From CADEDH01 sp965263455 (lineage in GTDB: Bacteria > Actinomycetota > Acidimicrobiia > Acidimicrobiales > SZUA-35): DNA of 64,000 nt. Both the position numbers and the translations under genes were made by a program. This document shows positions 16,678 to 25,061 of this stretch, piece after piece. The stretch spans positions 248,001 to 312,000 of the forward strand of contig CBDHHN010000004.1 in assembly GCA_965263455.1 (NCBI GenBank). The letters are read 5' to 3'. The notes below the pieces were generated by a model, which did no database searches, was not told where the DNA came from, and saw nothing but the letters and a program-made list of their open reading frames with translations. How positions within the stretch are numbered: the first letter of the stretch is position 1; each line of letters starts with the position of its first letter.

Positions 16678-17379
16678 ATGACGACCACCCGAAACCTGCT
16701 CGCGGCCCTGGGCGTGATGCTCGTGTTCGTGACCGCGGCCTGCGGCTCCGACGAGGGGTCCGCCACGGCCGACGAGTCCACCTCGACCGCACCCCCGGCA
16801 TCCGACGACGACGATGCAGCCGTGGCCGCCCCCGCCACGTCGACCTCGACCACCACCGCCTCGACCACGACCGTACCCTCGACCGCGGCCCCGGCCGGTG
16901 GCGACACCGGTGACGAGTGCGTGGTCGGATCGTGGGAGGCCACCCCGGAGGAGGCCCAGCGCTGGGCCGAGGAGTACGCCGATGCCCTCCTCGGCGCCGA
17001 GCCCGCCGCGGCGGGCGCGGTGGTGACCGTCGCCTCGGCCGCCTTCACCTCGGAGTTCCGGCCCGACGGGACCGGGACCAACACCTCGCTCCTGGCCGGC
17101 TCGGTCACCCACCCTCTGGGTGAAGGCGACGCCACCCTGTCCTCGGTCGGGAACTTCACGTGGTCCGTCGACGGGGACGAACTCACCTTCACCTACACCG
17201 ACGGCACCGTCGACAACGAGATCGTGGTCGACGGCCTGACCCTGCCCTTCGCCGGATCGGTGCCGACCTCGGGAACGACCAGCACCGTCGAGTTCACCTG
17301 CACCGCCGACAGCCTCCAGGCCGACTTCGTCTTCGAGCCCCTGGCACCCCGCACCCCGGACATGCAGCGCGTCGGCTGA
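16678..17379 (+). CDS. Putative exported lipoprotein, unknown function
   Basis: 233 residues with a lipoprotein signal peptide (lipobox VTAAC, Cys at about residue 21). A low-complexity Ser/Thr/Ala/Asp linker runs to about residue 75, then a compact domain follows. The domain starts at DECVVGSWEATPEEAQRW and contains beta-rich segments (FRPDGTGTN, GNFTWSVDGDELTFTY, STVEFTCTADSLQADFVFE). The pattern, Cys ... GSW ... DGT ... W ..., resembles lipocalin-like domains of actinobacterial lipoproteins. No activity can be assigned. It converges with the VWA protein gene. Confidence 0.7.
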   Translation: MTTTRNLLAALGVMLVFVTAACGSDEGSATADESTSTAPPASDDDDAAVAAPATSTSTTTASTTTVPSTAAPAGGDTGDECVVGSWEATPEEAQRWAEEYADALLGAEPAAAGAVVTVASAAFTSEFRPDGTGTNTSLLAGSVTHPLGEGDATLSSVGNFTWSVDGDELTFTYTDGTVDNEIVVDGLTLPFAGSVPTSGTTSTVEFTCTADSLQADFVFEPLAPRTPDMQRVG

Positions 17380-17418
17380 GGGTACAGGGCCCTGCCGATC
17401 GCCGACCCGGCGACCGGC

Positions 17419-18897
17419 TCAGACCAGGTTGTCGACGAATCGTTCGAGCTGGCGGAGGTTGCGGACCTCGAACGTGCCGTCGCAGTACGCCCCGTACTCG
17501 CCCACGATCGAATCGCCGGTGTTCCAGTAGGCCTTGGGTTCGGGGTTGAGCCAGAACAGCTTGCGGGCCCGATGCTGGATCTCCTTGGTGATCCAGGCCT
17601 GGGAGGCGTGGTAGTTGTTGCGGGCGTCGCCCAGGATCAGGACCGTGGTCTTGGGCCCGATCTCCTTGCCGTAGTTGTCCCAGAACACCTCGAGGGCGTG
17701 GCCGTAGTCGGAGTGCCCGTCGACCCACACCACGTCGGCCTCGGTGTTGACCCGGTGGATGGCCTCGGTGATGTCGTCGACGCCCTCGAAGTACTCGGTG
17801 ACCTCGTCGAGGCCGTCGATGAACACGAACGACCGGACCCGGCTGAACTGACTGGAGATGGCGTACACCAGGTGCAGGGTGAAACGGGCGAAGGCGGCCA
17901 CCGAGCCGGAGATGTCGGCGATGACGAAGATCTCGGGCTTGGCCGGCTTCGGATGCTTGAACCGAGGCTCGGCCGGCACCCCGCCGTAGCTCAGCGAGTG
18001 GCGCACCGTGTTGCGGAAGTCCAGGGGGCCCTTGCGCTTGTGGCGCCGCTTGCGGGCCAACCGGGCCGCAAGCTTCCGGGTCAGGGGGTAGATGGCCCGC
18101 CGGAGCTGGGTCATCTCCTCCCGGCTGGCGTGCATGAAGTCGACGTCCTCGGGCAGCGGCTTGCGCAGGGTCTTGGCCATGGCCTCCGCCCCCCGGTCGG
18201 CCACCAGCCGTCGGCGGATCTCGGCCTCGATCTCCTTGCGCAGCTTCTCGATGCGGGCCTCGAACTCGTCCCGCTCCAGGCGCTCCTCGAACGGGGTCAT
18301 CCCGTCCGGGGTCTGCTGCTGCGCCTGCTCCATCAGGCGCTCCATCATCCCGTCGAGATCGAGGTTCCGCAGCGTCCGATAGAGATAGTAGGTACCGCCC
18401 ACGGGCCGTCCCGGCTCCATGCCGGCGAAGCGCTTGACCGCCTGGCGGGCGATGGCCCGCATCAGGATGTCGTCACCCTTCATCAGCGCCTGGAACAACA
18501 GCTCGGCCAGTTCCTCGGGCGACATGCCTTCGCCCCCGCCCTGGCCTCCCTCGCCCTGCTGGCCCTCCTCGCCCTCCTCCATGTCGAGGTCCACGTCGCC
18601 GAAGGGGTCGTCACCGTCCCCGTCGAGGCTGTACTCCGAGCCCCGAAGGGAGAAGTACACGTCGAACAGCGTCTCGAACGTCTTCCAGTGGGCGTTGTTC
18701 TTGACCAGGGTGGCGGCCAGGGCGTACTTGAACGCCGTCCGGTCCTCCAGCGGGATGTGACGGACCGCCTCGGCGGCGTCGATGTTCTCCGACAGCGACA
18801 CCGGCAGCCCGGCGCTCCGCAACTCGGTCACGAAGCCTTCGAGCAGGTCGAACATCGGTTGGTCGGACGAGGTCTCCGCCGGTTCGGTCGTCGTCAT
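17419..18897 (-). CDS. VWA domain protein, CoxE-like
   Basis: 492 residues. The C-terminal half is a CoxE-type von Willebrand A domain with a MIDAS-like DISGS motif (EIFVIADISGSVAAF) and a long acidic/coiled central part (FGDVDLDMEEGEEGQQGEGG). AGGAGG lies seven bases before the ATG at 18895-18897. Such proteins pair with MoxR-type AAA ATPases, here the next upstream gene, as chaperones that insert metals or remodel enzyme complexes. No carbon-monoxide dehydrogenase genes are nearby, so the client is unknown. Confidence 0.85.
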   Translation of the reverse strand: MTTTEPAETSSDQPMFDLLEGFVTELRSAGLPVSLSENIDAAEAVRHIPLEDRTAFKYALAATLVKNNAHWKTFETLFDVYFSLRGSEYSLDGDGDDPFGDVDLDMEEGEEGQQGEGGQGGGEGMSPEELAELLFQALMKGDDILMRAIARQAVKRFAGMEPGRPVGGTYYLYRTLRNLDLDGMMERLMEQAQQQTPDGMTPFEERLERDEFEARIEKLRKEIEAEIRRRLVADRGAEAMAKTLRKPLPEDVDFMHASREEMTQLRRAIYPLTRKLAARLARKRRHKRKGPLDFRNTVRHSLSYGGVPAEPRFKHPKPAKPEIFVIADISGSVAAFARFTLHLVYAISSQFSRVRSFVFIDGLDEVTEYFEGVDDITEAIHRVNTEADVVWVDGHSDYGHALEVFWDNYGKEIGPKTTVLILGDARNNYHASQAWITKEIQHRARKLFWLNPEPKAYWNTGDSIVGEYGAYCDGTFEVRNLRQLERFVDNLV

Positions 18898-18952
18898 GGT
18901 CGTGCCTCCTGGGCCGGGATGGGGCCGGACGGGTGGAGTGGAACGGGCAGGT

Positions 18953-19855
18953 TCAGGAACCGCTGTCGTCGAAATGGGCGGCCGAGTTGGTGCTGAACTC
19001 CTTGACCGCCTTCTCGATGTCGGACCGGTACTTGAGCAGGATGTTGACCGTCTCGACCGCTTCCTTCTCATCGATGTGCTCGATGCCGAGCAGCACCAGG
19101 GTCCGGGCCCAGTCGAGGGTCTCCGACACCGAAGGATGCTTCTTCAGTTCGAGCTGACGGACCGAGCGCACGATGCGGGACACCTGGTCGGCCAGGCTGT
19201 CGGTCACGTCGGGGACCTTGGTCAGCACGATCTCCTTCTCCCGCTCCATCGACGGATAGTCGAGGTGCAGGAACAGGCAGCGCCGCTTGAGGGCCTCGGA
19301 CAGTTCCCGGGTGTTGTTGGAGGTCAGGAAGACCAGGGGGATCTGCTTGGCCTCGATGGTCCCCAGCTCGGGGATCGACACCTGGTAGTCGGACAGGATC
19401 TCCAGCAGCAGGGCCTCGGTCTCCAGCTCGACCCGATCGACCTCGTCGATCAGCAGCACCACCGGATCGTCGGCCGTGATGGCCTCGAGCAGGGGCCGGG
19501 GCAGGAGGAACTCGTTGGAGAAGATGTCGTCCTTGATCTCGGTCCACTCGCCGCCGTCGTCGTCACCCCGTTCGACCTGGATCCGAAGAAGCTGCTTCTT
19601 GTAGTTCCACTCGTACAGCGCCTTGGCCTCGTCCAGGCCCTCGTAGCACTGCAGGCGGATGAGTCGGGCGCCCGACATCTCGGCCACGGACTTGGCCAGC
19701 TGGGTCTTGCCCGTCCCGGCCGGGCCCTCGATGAGGACCGGCTTCTGCAGCCTGTCGGCCAGGTAGGCGATTCCGGCGATGGAGTCATCGGCCAGGTAGT
19801 CGACCTTGCGGAGGCCCTCGCGCACGGCGTCTACGGAGTCGAAACGGTGGGTCAT
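18953..19855 (-). CDS. MoxR-family AAA ATPase (CoxD-like)
   Basis: About 300 residues. Walker A is EGPAGTGKTQLA (near residue 45), Walker B is VVLLIDEVDR, sensor 1 is VFLTSNNTRELSEALKRRC, and the C-terminal lid is VSETLDWARTLV. It works with the VWA protein encoded just downstream as a chaperone-like pair. The start at 19855 follows a TACGGT -10 box by eight bases, so the mRNA is probably leaderless. Confidence 0.87.
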   Translation of the reverse strand: MTHRFDSVDAVREGLRKVDYLADDSIAGIAYLADRLQKPVLIEGPAGTGKTQLAKSVAEMSGARLIRLQCYEGLDEAKALYEWNYKKQLLRIQVERGDDDGGEWTEIKDDIFSNEFLLPRPLLEAITADDPVVLLIDEVDRVELETEALLLEILSDYQVSIPELGTIEAKQIPLVFLTSNNTRELSEALKRRCLFLHLDYPSMEREKEIVLTKVPDVTDSLADQVSRIVRSVRQLELKKHPSVSETLDWARTLVLLGIEHIDEKEAVETVNILLKYRSDIEKAVKEFSTNSAAHFDDSGS

Positions 19856-19863
19856 AGGGCACC

Positions 19864-19869
19864 ACCGTA
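19864..19869 (-). promoter_or_regulatory. -10 box for moxR-like gene (TACGGT)
   Basis: Minus-strand TACGGT eight bases before the ATG. TTGACC about 19 bases upstream may be the -35, and lies within an inverted repeat CTTGACC-ACGG-GGTCAAG (19879-19896) that could also be an operator. Confidence 0.5.
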
Positions 19870-19955
19870 CAAGACGACTTGACCACGGGGTCAAGACGGT
19901 GCCGGCGTCGCCCCTCACCAGGTCGTCCGGACTCCGGGCCGGTCGCCAGTGCGGC

Positions 19956-19961
19956 TAGCCT
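19956..19961 (+). promoter_or_regulatory. -10 box for the CbbX-like gene (TAGCCT)
   Basis: TAGCCT nine bases before the ATG at 19971, the spacing expected of a leaderless transcript. There is no ribosome-binding site between them. Confidence 0.5.
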
Positions 19962-19970
19962 CGGACCCCG

Positions 19971-21437
19971 ATGGATCAGGGACTGACCCGGGCCGTGCAG
20001 GCGTTCGTGGACGACGTGGGCGCCGTGCTGCGCCGAGCGGCCGACGGGACCTCCATCGACGACGCCGAGGCCTCCCGCCTGGCCATGATCGAGGCCTTCA
20101 ACCTCACGGTGGCCATGATCGACTCCGACGGCCGCCACACCGACGACGAGCTGTGGGCCCTGGTGGCCGCCTTCGCCCAGCACGGCCACCTCCGGGGCAT
20201 CTCCACCCCGGACAGCATCCGCCGGAGCGATCTGGTTGCGGGCAAGCGAACCTGGCTCGCCTCGCCATCGGAGCTGTTCGAGACCCTGCGCCAGGCCGAC
20301 CGCATCCGCGGCACCCACCTGGCCCGCACCTACCACGACGCCGCCCTGGCCTTGGCCCATGTCGTGGTCTCGCTCGACCGGTACCCGTCCGACGACGAAC
20401 TCCAGGCCGTGGTCAGGTTCCGCAGGGTGTTGCGGCCCGCCCTGGACCAACCGACCGGCCCCCGCCCGGCCTCGGGCACCACGGGGGCGGCCGGGGTCGG
20501 CGGCGACCGGGAGACCACGGGCGACCCCGGCGAAGCGGACACCGGGCCCGAACCCGAACCCCTGCCCCCGCCCGAGCCGCTGGAGGACGTCCTGGCCGAG
20601 CTCGACGCCTTGATCGGGCTGGAGGCGGTCAAGGAGCAGGTCCGTCTGCTGTCGGCCCTGCTCAAGGTCCAGCAGCTGCGTCGGGACCGGGGCCTGCCCG
20701 TGGTCGACAGCACCAAGCACCTGATCTTCAGCGGCAACCCGGGCACGGGCAAGACCACGGTGGCCCGCCTCCTGGCCCGCATCTACCGAAGCCTGGGGGT
20801 GGTCGAGCGCGGCCACCTGACCGAGGTCGACCGCGGCGGCCTGGTGGCCGGGTTCGTGGGCCAGACCGCGACCAAGGTGGCCGAGGTGTTCGACCGGGCC
20901 GACGGTGGGGTGCTCCTGATCGACGAGGCGTACTCCCTCACCCGGGGCGGGGCCAAGGACTTCGGGCGGGAGGCCATCGACGCCGTGGTCAAGCAGGTCG
21001 AGGACCGCCGCGACTCGATGGTCGTGATCCTGGCCGGGTATCCCCGGGAGATGGCCGACCTGGTGGCCACCAACCCCGGGTTCCAGAGCCGGTTCCCCAC
21101 CACCATCACCTTCCCCGACTACAGCGACGACGAGTTGGTGGCCATCCTTCGCCTCATCTCCGAAGGCGGGGCCTACACCCTCACCGACGGGGCGGCCGAG
21201 GCCGCCGTCGCCTGGTTCGGTTCCCACCCCCGGGGCCGGGGCTTCGGCAACGGGCGCCTGGCCCGCAACCTGTTCGAGGCCGCCGTGGCCCGCCACGCCA
21301 CCCGGCTGATCGAGGTCGACGAGCCGACCGACGTCGAACTCACCACCCTGGAGGCGGCGGACATCGCCTCGGTCCCGGTGGCCGGCGAAGACCTCGCCCC
21401 GCCGCCGGCCGACCCCCTCTCCCCCACCGACCCGTGA
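19971..21437 (+). CDS. CbbX/SpoVK-like AAA ATPase with N-terminal TerB-like domain
   Basis: 488 residues. Residues 1-150 are helical, with acidic DSDGRHTDDE and SLDRYPSDDE segments resembling TerB-like folds. A Pro/Gly-rich linker leads to a CbbX-family AAA domain: Walker A FSGNPGTGKTTVAR, pore/LVAGFVGQTATK, Walker B GVLLIDEAYSL, and the family block ILAGYPREMADLV followed by NPGFQSRFP. Relatives remodel Rubisco (CbbX) or serve type VII secretion (EccA). Neither system is nearby, so the client is unknown. The stop overlaps the murJ start. Confidence 0.82.
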   Translation: MDQGLTRAVQAFVDDVGAVLRRAADGTSIDDAEASRLAMIEAFNLTVAMIDSDGRHTDDELWALVAAFAQHGHLRGISTPDSIRRSDLVAGKRTWLASPSELFETLRQADRIRGTHLARTYHDAALALAHVVVSLDRYPSDDELQAVVRFRRVLRPALDQPTGPRPASGTTGAAGVGGDRETTGDPGEADTGPEPEPLPPPEPLEDVLAELDALIGLEAVKEQVRLLSALLKVQQLRRDRGLPVVDSTKHLIFSGNPGTGKTTVARLLARIYRSLGVVERGHLTEVDRGGLVAGFVGQTATKVAEVFDRADGGVLLIDEAYSLTRGGAKDFGREAIDAVVKQVEDRRDSMVVILAGYPREMADLVATNPGFQSRFPTTITFPDYSDDELVAILRLISEGGAYTLTDGAAEAAVAWFGSHPRGRGFGNGRLARNLFEAAVARHATRLIEVDEPTDVELTTLEAADIASVPVAGEDLAPPPADPLSPTDP

Positions 21438-23110
21438 TCGGCCGGCTCCGCCGGCTGCTTGGCCGAGCCCTGAGCGGCTCCACCCTGGTCGCCGCCGGCA
21501 TCCTCCTGAGCCGCGTCGCCGGCCTGATCCGCGAGATCGTGCTGAGCGTCGCCTTCCAGGGGGCCGGGCCGGTGACCGACGCCTTCCGCCTGGCCATGCG
21601 CATCCCCAACGTGCTGCAGAATCTGCTGGGCGAGGGCGCGCTGTCGGCGTCGTTCATCCCCGTCTACGCCCGGCTGGTGGCCGATGGTGACGAGGGCGAG
21701 GCCGACCGGTTGGCCGGGACCATCGCCACCCTGCTGGCCGCCGCCACCGCCGCCATCGTGGCCTTCGGGGTCGTCGCCGCCGGACCGATCGTCCGCCTCT
21801 TCGGCCAGTTCGAGACCGACCCCGAGCTGTTCGATCTCGCCGTCACCCTGCTCCGCATCACCACGGTGGGCATCGGGTTCCTGGTCCTGTCGGCGTGGTG
21901 TCTGGGCATCCTCAACAGCCACCGTCGCTTCTTCCTCCCCTACGCCGCCCCGGTGGTGTGGAACGGGGCCCAGATCGCCGTCCTCGGTGCCGTGATCGCG
22001 GCCGACCTCGACGTCGACGATGTGGCCGTTGCCGCCGCCTGGGCGGTGGTGGCCGGAAGCGTGGCCCAGCTGGCGGTACAGGTACCCACCGTCCGCCGCC
22101 TGGCCCCGGCGCTGCGGGCGTCGTTCCGGCGCGATGGCGCCGTCGACGACGTCCTGACCCGGTTCGTTCCGGCCGTGGGGGCTCGGGGGGTGGTCCAGCT
22201 GTCGAGCTTCGTCGACACCTTCCTGGCCCTGGCCCTCGTGTTCGGCGGCCTCAGCATCTACACCTTCGCCCTGCCCCTCTACCTCCTCCCCATCTCGCTG
22301 TTCGGGTTCAGCGTGGCCGCGGCGGAACTGGCCGAGATGTCCCGGCGGTCGGGCGACGAGGCGATGGTGGCCGAACGGGTCCGCCCGGCCCTCCAGCGGG
22401 TGATCGTGCCCGCCGGGTTCATCACCGCCGCCTACCTCGCCGCCTCCCGACCCGTGGTCGACGCCCTCTACGGGTGGCCGTCACGGCTGCTCGACCGGGG
22501 GGTGTCGGCCGCCGACGTCACCGCCGTCTCGGTGGTGGTGGCCGCCTTCGCCCTCGGCCTCCCGGCGGCGATGACGGCCCGCGTCACCCAGAACACCCTC
22601 TACAGCCTGGGTGACGTTCGGGGCCCGGCCCGGATCGCCGTCATCCGGCTGGCGGTGTCGATCGCGGTGGCGGTGGTGGCCATGCTCCAACTCGACTGGC
22701 TGTTCGCCACCGCCGACGGCACCGCGGTCGAGGCCTTCGACGATGTGCCCCACTGGCCCCCGTGGGAACGGGTGCCCGAGGCCCGCCGCCTCGACGACAG
22801 CCCGGGCGCCCTGCCCCACCTGGGGGCGGCCGGCCTGGCCGTGGGCAGCGCCGCCGCCTCCTGGGTCGAGTGGGCCCTGCTCCGGCACCGGCTCCGTCGT
22901 CGCCTGCCGGTCACCATCGGCTCCGGCTGGGCCCGGCCGGTCACCGTCGCCGCGGCGGCGTCCGGCGTGATCATGGTCGGCGTCGGACGGGTTCCCCTCC
23001 CCTCCCCCGTCGACGTGATCGTCATCGTGGTCGTGGGCGCCGCGACCTACGTGGGAGCCCTGTGGTTGCAGGGCGTCAGGACCCTGGCCCAGCTAGCATC
23101 GACGTCATGA
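21434..23110 (+). CDS. murJ: Lipid II flippase MurJ
   Basis: 558-residue polytopic membrane protein of the MurJ/MviN family, which moves lipid II across the membrane for peptidoglycan synthesis. The N-terminal SRVAGLIREIVLSVAF and AFRLAMRIPNVLQNLLGEGALSASFIPVY (split over two helices) are family signatures, followed by about 13 hydrophobic segments. A GTG start overlaps the preceding stop, so it may be co-translated with the AAA protein. A hydrophilic loop near the C-terminus (VPHWPPWERVPEARR) is unusual for the family. Confidence 0.9.
   Translation: MIGRLRRLLGRALSGSTLVAAGILLSRVAGLIREIVLSVAFQGAGPVTDAFRLAMRIPNVLQNLLGEGALSASFIPVYARLVADGDEGEADRLAGTIATLLAAATAAIVAFGVVAAGPIVRLFGQFETDPELFDLAVTLLRITTVGIGFLVLSAWCLGILNSHRRFFLPYAAPVVWNGAQIAVLGAVIAADLDVDDVAVAAAWAVVAGSVAQLAVQVPTVRRLAPALRASFRRDGAVDDVLTRFVPAVGARGVVQLSSFVDTFLALALVFGGLSIYTFALPLYLLPISLFGFSVAAAELAEMSRRSGDEAMVAERVRPALQRVIVPAGFITAAYLAASRPVVDALYGWPSRLLDRGVSAADVTAVSVVVAAFALGLPAAMTARVTQNTLYSLGDVRGPARIAVIRLAVSIAVAVVAMLQLDWLFATADGTAVEAFDDVPHWPPWERVPEARRLDDSPGALPHLGAAGLAVGSAAASWVEWALLRHRLRRRLPVTIGSGWARPVTVAAAASGVIMVGVGRVPLPSPVDVIVIVVVGAATYVGALWLQGVRTLAQLASTS
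23094..23099 (+). promoter_or_regulatory. -10 box for pspA (TAGCAT)
   Basis: TAGCAT lies inside the last codons of murJ, seven bases before the pspA ATG, indicating an internal leaderless promoter in addition to read-through. Confidence 0.45.
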
Positions 23111-23907
23111 TCAGGTTGATTCGGCGTATGTGGAACTACTTGGTGGCGAGGGGCAACAGCGAGTTCAACCAACGCGCCGACCCCAAGGTCCAGCTGGAGC
23201 AGGCCATCCAGGAAGCCCAGCAGAACCATCGCCAGCTCAAGGAGCAGGCGGCCAACGTCATCGCCCACCAGAAGCAGACCGAGATCCGTCTCAACCGGGC
23301 CATGGAGGAGTACGAGAAGATCGGGGCCAACGCCCGACAGGCCGTGATGATGGCCGACGACGCCCAGAAGAAGGGCGACGCCGCGAAGATGCAGCAGTAC
23401 ACGACGGCGGCCGAGGCCTTCGCCAACCGGATGATCGGGATCGAGCGCGAGGTCGAAGACCTGAAGGCCCTGCACCTGCAGGCGTCCCAGGCCGCCGATC
23501 AGGCCAAGCAGGCCGTCAACACCAACTCCTCCAACCTGCAGAAGAAGCTGTCGGAGCGTCAGAAGCTGCTGTCGCAGCTCGATCAGGCGAAGATGCAGGA
23601 GCAGCTCAACAAGGCCATGGGCCAGCTCTCGGAGACCGTCGGCGAGGACACCCCCTCCTTCGCCGAGATCCAGGACAAGATCGAGGGTCGCTACGCCCAG
23701 GCCAAGGGTGCGGCCGAGCTGCAGGAGGCCTCGATCGAGAGCCGCATGCTGGAGGTCGAACAGGCGTCGCTCAACGTCGAGGCCAACGCCCGCCTGAGCG
23801 AGATCCGGGCCCAGCTCGGCCTGGAGGCCGCTCCGGCCGAGGCCGCCGCCCCCATCGACACCCCGATGACCGAGCCCGCGGTGGCCGAGGGCGAACCCAC
23901 CACCTGA
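23107..23907 (+). CDS. pspA: PspA/IM30 family envelope-stress protein
   Basis: 266 residues, almost entirely alpha-helical coiled coil. The N-terminus is the usual RLIRRMWNYLVARGNS, and long Gln/Lys/Glu-rich heptads run to about residue 235, followed by an Ala/Pro/Glu tail. PspA proteins bind stressed membranes and form ESCRT-III-like assemblies. The gene overlaps the murJ stop by four bases, linking membrane maintenance with lipid II export. Confidence 0.88.
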   Translation: MIRLIRRMWNYLVARGNSEFNQRADPKVQLEQAIQEAQQNHRQLKEQAANVIAHQKQTEIRLNRAMEEYEKIGANARQAVMMADDAQKKGDAAKMQQYTTAAEAFANRMIGIEREVEDLKALHLQASQAADQAKQAVNTNSSNLQKKLSERQKLLSQLDQAKMQEQLNKAMGQLSETVGEDTPSFAEIQDKIEGRYAQAKGAAELQEASIESRMLEVEQASLNVEANARLSEIRAQLGLEAAPAEAAAPIDTPMTEPAVAEGEPTT

Positions 23908-23948
23908 TCCGGCCGCTCGACCGGCGGCCCCCGGCGACGGGTCGGGCG

Positions 23949-25043
23949 TCAGTCGGGGAGGACCACGAGATCGTCTCGATGAACGACGGGGGTCGGCTTG
24001 GTGCCGGCCCCCGCTGCCGTTCCGTCCAGGTGGCGGGTCAGCTCGTCGCTCGACCAGCGCACCAGACCCTTGGCGAAGACGGCGCCTTCCTCGTCGACCA
24101 CCTCGACGGCGTCGTCGGCCACGAACGCTCCCCGCACGGCCCGGACCCCGGCCACCAGCAACGACTTCTGATGCTCGGCCAGGGCGGCCCGGGCGCCCCC
24201 GTCGACCACCACCGCCCCGGCCGACGGCGTGGCGAAGGCGATCCACAGCTTCCGGGCCCCCAACCGGCCCGGTCGGGCCCGGAACACGGTGCCCACCCCG
24301 GCCCGGTCGGCCACGGCGTCGACCACCACCTCGGTCCGGGTGGCCAGGGCGATCGTGGTCTGGACCCCCGACCAGGCGGCGATCTTGGCCGCCGCCAGCT
24401 TGGACGCCATCCCGCCCCGAGAGGCGGCCGAGCGGGGGCCGCCGGCCATGGCCTCCAACCGCTGGTCGAACTCCACGATCTCCTCGATGAGCGAAGCTGA
24501 GGCGTCGGTGCGGGGATCGGCCGTGAACAGACCCCGGGTATCGGTCAACAGGACCAACCGGTCGGCGTCGACCAGGTGGGCCACGAGCGCGGCCAGCCGG
24601 TCGTTGTCGCCGAAGCGGATCTCGTCGTCGGCCACGGCGTCGTTCTCGTTGATGACGGGCACGGCACCGGCGTCGAGCAGGGCGTTCAGGGTGCCTCGGC
24701 TCTTGAGGTAGCGGTTGCGGAACCAGAAATCGGTCGGAGCCAACAGGACCTGACCGGCCACCAGATCGTGGTCGGCCAGGGCCCGGCGGTAGGTTTCGAT
24801 CAGCGAGATCTGGCCGACGGCCGAGGCCGCCCGCAGCAACCCGGCATCGGCGGGGCGCTGCCCGTCGACGAACCCGAGCAGGGGCAGGCCGGCGGCGATG
24901 GCGGCGCTGGTCACCACCACCACCTCGTGGCCGTCCGATCGAAGGTCGGCCACCTCGGATGCCAGCTTGGCCACCGCCGGTTCATTGATGCTGCCCTCGG
25001 GCACCGTCAACGACGACGTCCCGATCTTGACCACCACCCGCAT
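23949..25043 (-). CDS. proB: Glutamate 5-kinase
   Basis: First step of proline synthesis. The amino-acid-kinase domain has KIGTSSLT, VTSAAIAAG, VPVINENDAVADDE, FGDNDRLAALVAH and GGMASKLAAAKIA. A C-terminal PUA domain begins around residue 270. The ATG at 25043 gives 364 residues; a TTG two codons upstream is possible. It follows obgE by a short gap in the conserved rplU-rpmA-obgE-proB order. Confidence 0.94.
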   Translation of the reverse strand: MRVVVKIGTSSLTVPEGSINEPAVAKLASEVADLRSDGHEVVVVTSAAIAAGLPLLGFVDGQRPADAGLLRAASAVGQISLIETYRRALADHDLVAGQVLLAPTDFWFRNRYLKSRGTLNALLDAGAVPVINENDAVADDEIRFGDNDRLAALVAHLVDADRLVLLTDTRGLFTADPRTDASASLIEEIVEFDQRLEAMAGGPRSAASRGGMASKLAAAKIAAWSGVQTTIALATRTEVVVDAVADRAGVGTVFRARPGRLGARKLWIAFATPSAGAVVVDGGARAALAEHQKSLLVAGVRAVRGAFVADDAVEVVDEEGAVFAKGLVRWSSDELTRHLDGTAAGAGTKPTPVVHRDDLVVLPD

Positions 25044-25061
25044 CGTCAACTCAACGACCGG

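Noticed and set aside
17419..19855. Carbon-monoxide dehydrogenase accessory operon
   Set aside because: The VWA and MoxR proteins are CoxE/CoxD-like, but no coxL, coxM or coxS genes are present. This pair is also common in other contexts.
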